Source: Clostridia bacterium (GTDB lineage Bacteria > Bacillota > Clostridia > Christensenellales > Borkfalkiaceae). Taken from it: a stretch of DNA of 64,000 bases. Positions 62,435 to 64,000 of the stretch are shown here, piece after piece (position 1 is the first letter of the stretch; each line of letters opens with the position of its first letter). The position numbers and the translations under genes are program-made. The stretch spans positions 173,492 to 237,491 of the forward strand of contig JAFQEA010000002.1 of the NCBI GenBank assembly GCA_017399185.1, given 5' to 3'. Under the pieces are notes generated by a model, which was given only the letters and a program-made list of their open reading frames with translations, made no database searches and had not been told where the DNA came from.

Positions 62435-62480
62435 CTTAACAGGGTTAAGTAATTATAGCATACATTTTCTTATATGTCAA
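62435..62480 (-). promoter_or_regulatory. marR promoter with overlapping operator
   Basis: On the minus strand -35 TTGACA (62475-62480), 17-bp spacer, -10 TATAAT (62452-62457, extended by TGC). The palindrome CTTAAC-AGG-GTTAAG (62435-62449) begins 2 bp beyond the -10, over the transcription start. A bound repressor would block initiation. Confidence 0.88.
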
Positions 62481-62581
62481 TATCTTTATATCGTTTTATT
62501 GTTAAAAAACCAAAAAATATTTTTAAGTTTTAATTATACGAAAATTAATGCTATGCTCACGGAATGTAAACTGAAGGAAAG

Positions 62582-62612
62582 TAGAGTTTGCTAAACCGCA
62601 GGTTTACACTCT
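62582..62612. repeat. Imperfect hairpin in the intergenic region
   Basis: AGAGT-TTGC-TAAACC-GCA-GGTTTA-C-ACTCT (62583-62612). It lies between the marR promoter and the ABC-2 gene end. No gene is seen in 62481-62662. Confidence 0.5.
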
Positions 62613-62662
62613 GTTTAGTTAATATTGTATCATATTTTTTGATGCAGTTCAAGCATAAAGTA

Positions 62663-62690
62663 AGCCCTCGTTCCGAAATGAACGAGGGCT
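62663..62690. terminator. Hairpin after the ABC-2 permease gene
   Basis: An 11-bp stem AGCCCTCGTTC / GAACGAGGGCT, five bases after the gene end. The T-run on the minus strand is weak (TTACTTTATG), so termination is likely but not ideal. Confidence 0.65.
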
Positions 62691-62694
62691 GATT

Positions 62695-63942
62695 TTACTG
62701 TTTCTTAAATACAGTTTTTATAATAGTTGAGAACTTCGGGGGCGTACCGTAAAGGAGAACGCCCACACGGTAAATCTTTGCGGAAAGAACACCGATACCG
62801 ATAGTAGAGCCAATAAGGATAGCAATGGAAATAAAGATTTCATACCAAGCTACCGTACTCATACAAATTCTCGTAAACATAGCCATAGGCGAAGTAAACG
62901 GAATATACGAGCATACCTTCATCAGAACTGTATCAACGCTACCGCCTATCATTGAGAACATTACAACAAAGAAAGCAATAATGAAAAGGAACGTGATAGG
63001 CAATACCGAGGTGTTTATATCTTCAAGTTTAGACGCGGTTGAGCCGATTGCACCGTAAAGGAACGCATAAATCAAGAAACCGAGAACAAAGAATATAAGC
63101 AGATAAATAAACAAGTCTATGGGCATATCGAATATCGAGGCAACAATCGGATTAGACAACTGCGCTTTATTGATATTGTAGAACAGTAACGCCGATCCGA
63201 ACACAAGGACAAGTTGGGTAAAGCCTGCAATACAAGATGCAAGTACCTTTCCGAACATCATACTCGTAGGCTTTGCACTCGTAACCAAAACCTCCATTGC
63301 TCTTGAACTCTTTTCACTTGCTACGTTGGTTGCAACCATTTGTCCGTAAAGCAAAATAACCATATATAATGCGAAAATCATTATGTATGTGTAAAAATAA
63401 TTTTCCATTTGGTCAACGCCAAGTGTCATTGTTTCGCTTTCGATAACAACGGACATAATCTCTCCCGCTTGTTCGGGTGTTAGACCGTTCTGTATCATAG
63501 CATTAACTCTGTAAACCTCTTGCAAAACTGTATCGGCAAGTGCCTGATTAGAATCCCACATATTGAGGTTGTTTACATAGTAAGTATATGATGATGCACT
63601 ACTCATTACGAAAGCACACTCAACGCTGCCGGAAGTGATTTGAGATTTTATATCGTCAACCGTTCCGTCAGCAACCTTTACGTTATAGCCCGTAAAGGCT
63701 TCGGAGAAATAGTCCTTGACAAGCCCCGAAAGCGTTTCATCTTCCGCATATACAAGCATAACTGGAAGATCTGTCGGAGTTGTCGTAGTTCCTTCATCAT
63801 CAGACTTAAATACCGAGATGATATTTGGAATAAACATCGCAACTGCGATTGCTACAACAAGGAATATCGTAACACCTACAAAGGCTTTGTTTTTAAGATA
63901 GCCTTTGAGTTCAAATTTGAGTATTTTTCCAAACTGTTTCAT
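62695..63942 (-). CDS. ABC-2 type exporter permease, NatB-like
   Basis: 415 residues. One helix at about 22-42, a large extracellular domain (about 50-190) and five or six C-terminal helices form the ABC-2 (NatB/ABC2_membrane_3) topology. A conserved cytoplasmic loop ATNVASEKSSRAMEVLVTSA is present. It partners with the ATPase whose gene ends 12 bp upstream, at 63955. Substrates of such exporters include sodium, drugs or peptides; this one is not known. Confidence 0.85.
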   Translation of the reverse strand: MKQFGKILKFELKGYLKNKAFVGVTIFLVVAIAVAMFIPNIISVFKSDDEGTTTTPTDLPVMLVYAEDETLSGLVKDYFSEAFTGYNVKVADGTVDDIKSQITSGSVECAFVMSSASSYTYYVNNLNMWDSNQALADTVLQEVYRVNAMIQNGLTPEQAGEIMSVVIESETMTLGVDQMENYFYTYIMIFALYMVILLYGQMVATNVASEKSSRAMEVLVTSAKPTSMMFGKVLASCIAGFTQLVLVFGSALLFYNINKAQLSNPIVASIFDMPIDLFIYLLIFFVLGFLIYAFLYGAIGSTASKLEDINTSVLPITFLFIIAFFVVMFSMIGGSVDTVLMKVCSYIPFTSPMAMFTRICMSTVAWYEIFISIAILIGSTIGIGVLSAKIYRVGVLLYGTPPKFSTIIKTVFKKQ

Positions 63943-63954
63943 TGTCTTGCCTCC

Positions 63955-64000
63955 TTATATCTGCGCCCCTGCGTATTCTACGAATATATCATTAAGAGAA
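63955..64000 (-). CDS. ABC-2 exporter ATPase, C-terminal end only
   Basis: The last 14 codons of an open frame, SLNDIFVEYAGAQI then TAA, run off the right edge. The SLNDIF ending is typical of NatA-type ABC ATPases paired with ABC-2 permeases. AAGGAGG for the permease follows its stop. The rest lies beyond the window. Confidence 0.7.
   Translation of the reverse strand, partial: SLNDIFVEYAGAQI

Noticed and set aside
1..64000. rRNA or tRNA genes and complete insertion sequences
   Set aside because: I saw no tRNA cloverleaf ends, rRNA-like segments or DDE-type transposase ORFs.

Overview
The window looks like a chromosome segment of an anaerobic gut Bacillota (Clostridia-type) bacterium. The grounds are strong GGAGG ribosome-binding sites, lipoproteins with Gram-positive lipoboxes, CUT1 sugar ABC transporters using a shared UgpC/MsmX-type ATPase, and a Tn1549/CTn-like integrative conjugative element (ICE). 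The species cannot be named from this sequence. Almost every gene is on the minus strand.

Region A (1-16140) is a fructan-utilisation locus. Transcription runs right to left from a near-consensus promoter at 16089-16117 that carries a perfect TTGGAAACGTTTCCAA operator. The order is: UgpC-type ATPase with an unusual coiled-coil insertion, a membrane protein of unknown function, PfkB fructokinase, a large secreted GH32 enzyme, a LacI-type regulator, a solute-binding lipoprotein, two permeases, a second GH32 lipoprotein whose nucleophile motif is NEPH instead of NDPN, and a three-module lipoprotein running off the left edge. Together they would cut inulin- or levan-type fructans outside the cell, import the products and phosphorylate fructose.

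Region B (16141-18136) is repeat-rich. It holds modular hairpin repeats, three copies of a CGACCTATAG box near hairpins, and a divergent lipoprotein/XRE-regulator pair. An 8-1-8 palindrome exactly fills the 17-bp spacer of the lipoprotein promoter.

Region C (18137 to about 54230) is an ICE inserted into a BspA-like leucine-rich-repeat gene, of which only the 3' part remains. It encodes a large serine recombinase, a degenerate resolvase-like protein, a DUF3990/DUF3791 four-gene cluster, a 1937-residue methylase-helicase, about fifteen small overlapping unknown genes interleaved with two DNA methyltransferases, a PrimPol-like protein with no ordinary start codon, an ArdC-like protein, and a conjugation module (VirB4, VirB6-like, VirB2-like, a repeat surface protein, VirD4, MobL relaxase, accessory proteins, and a sigma-like regulator preceded by a 20-codon leader and a terminator-like hairpin).

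Region D (54230-64000) holds a Fur/PerR-type regulator, a 1669-residue secreted protein with a glycine-rich GGX-repeat tail, a related lipoprotein, a MarR regulator and an ABC-2 exporter. Three CTTAAC-N3-GTTAAG type palindromes, one just upstream of each of the MarR, lipoprotein and giant-protein genes, suggest one MarR-controlled surface-protein regulon. The missing half of the interrupted LRR gene is not in the window, so region D may be ICE cargo with the element's right end beyond 64000.
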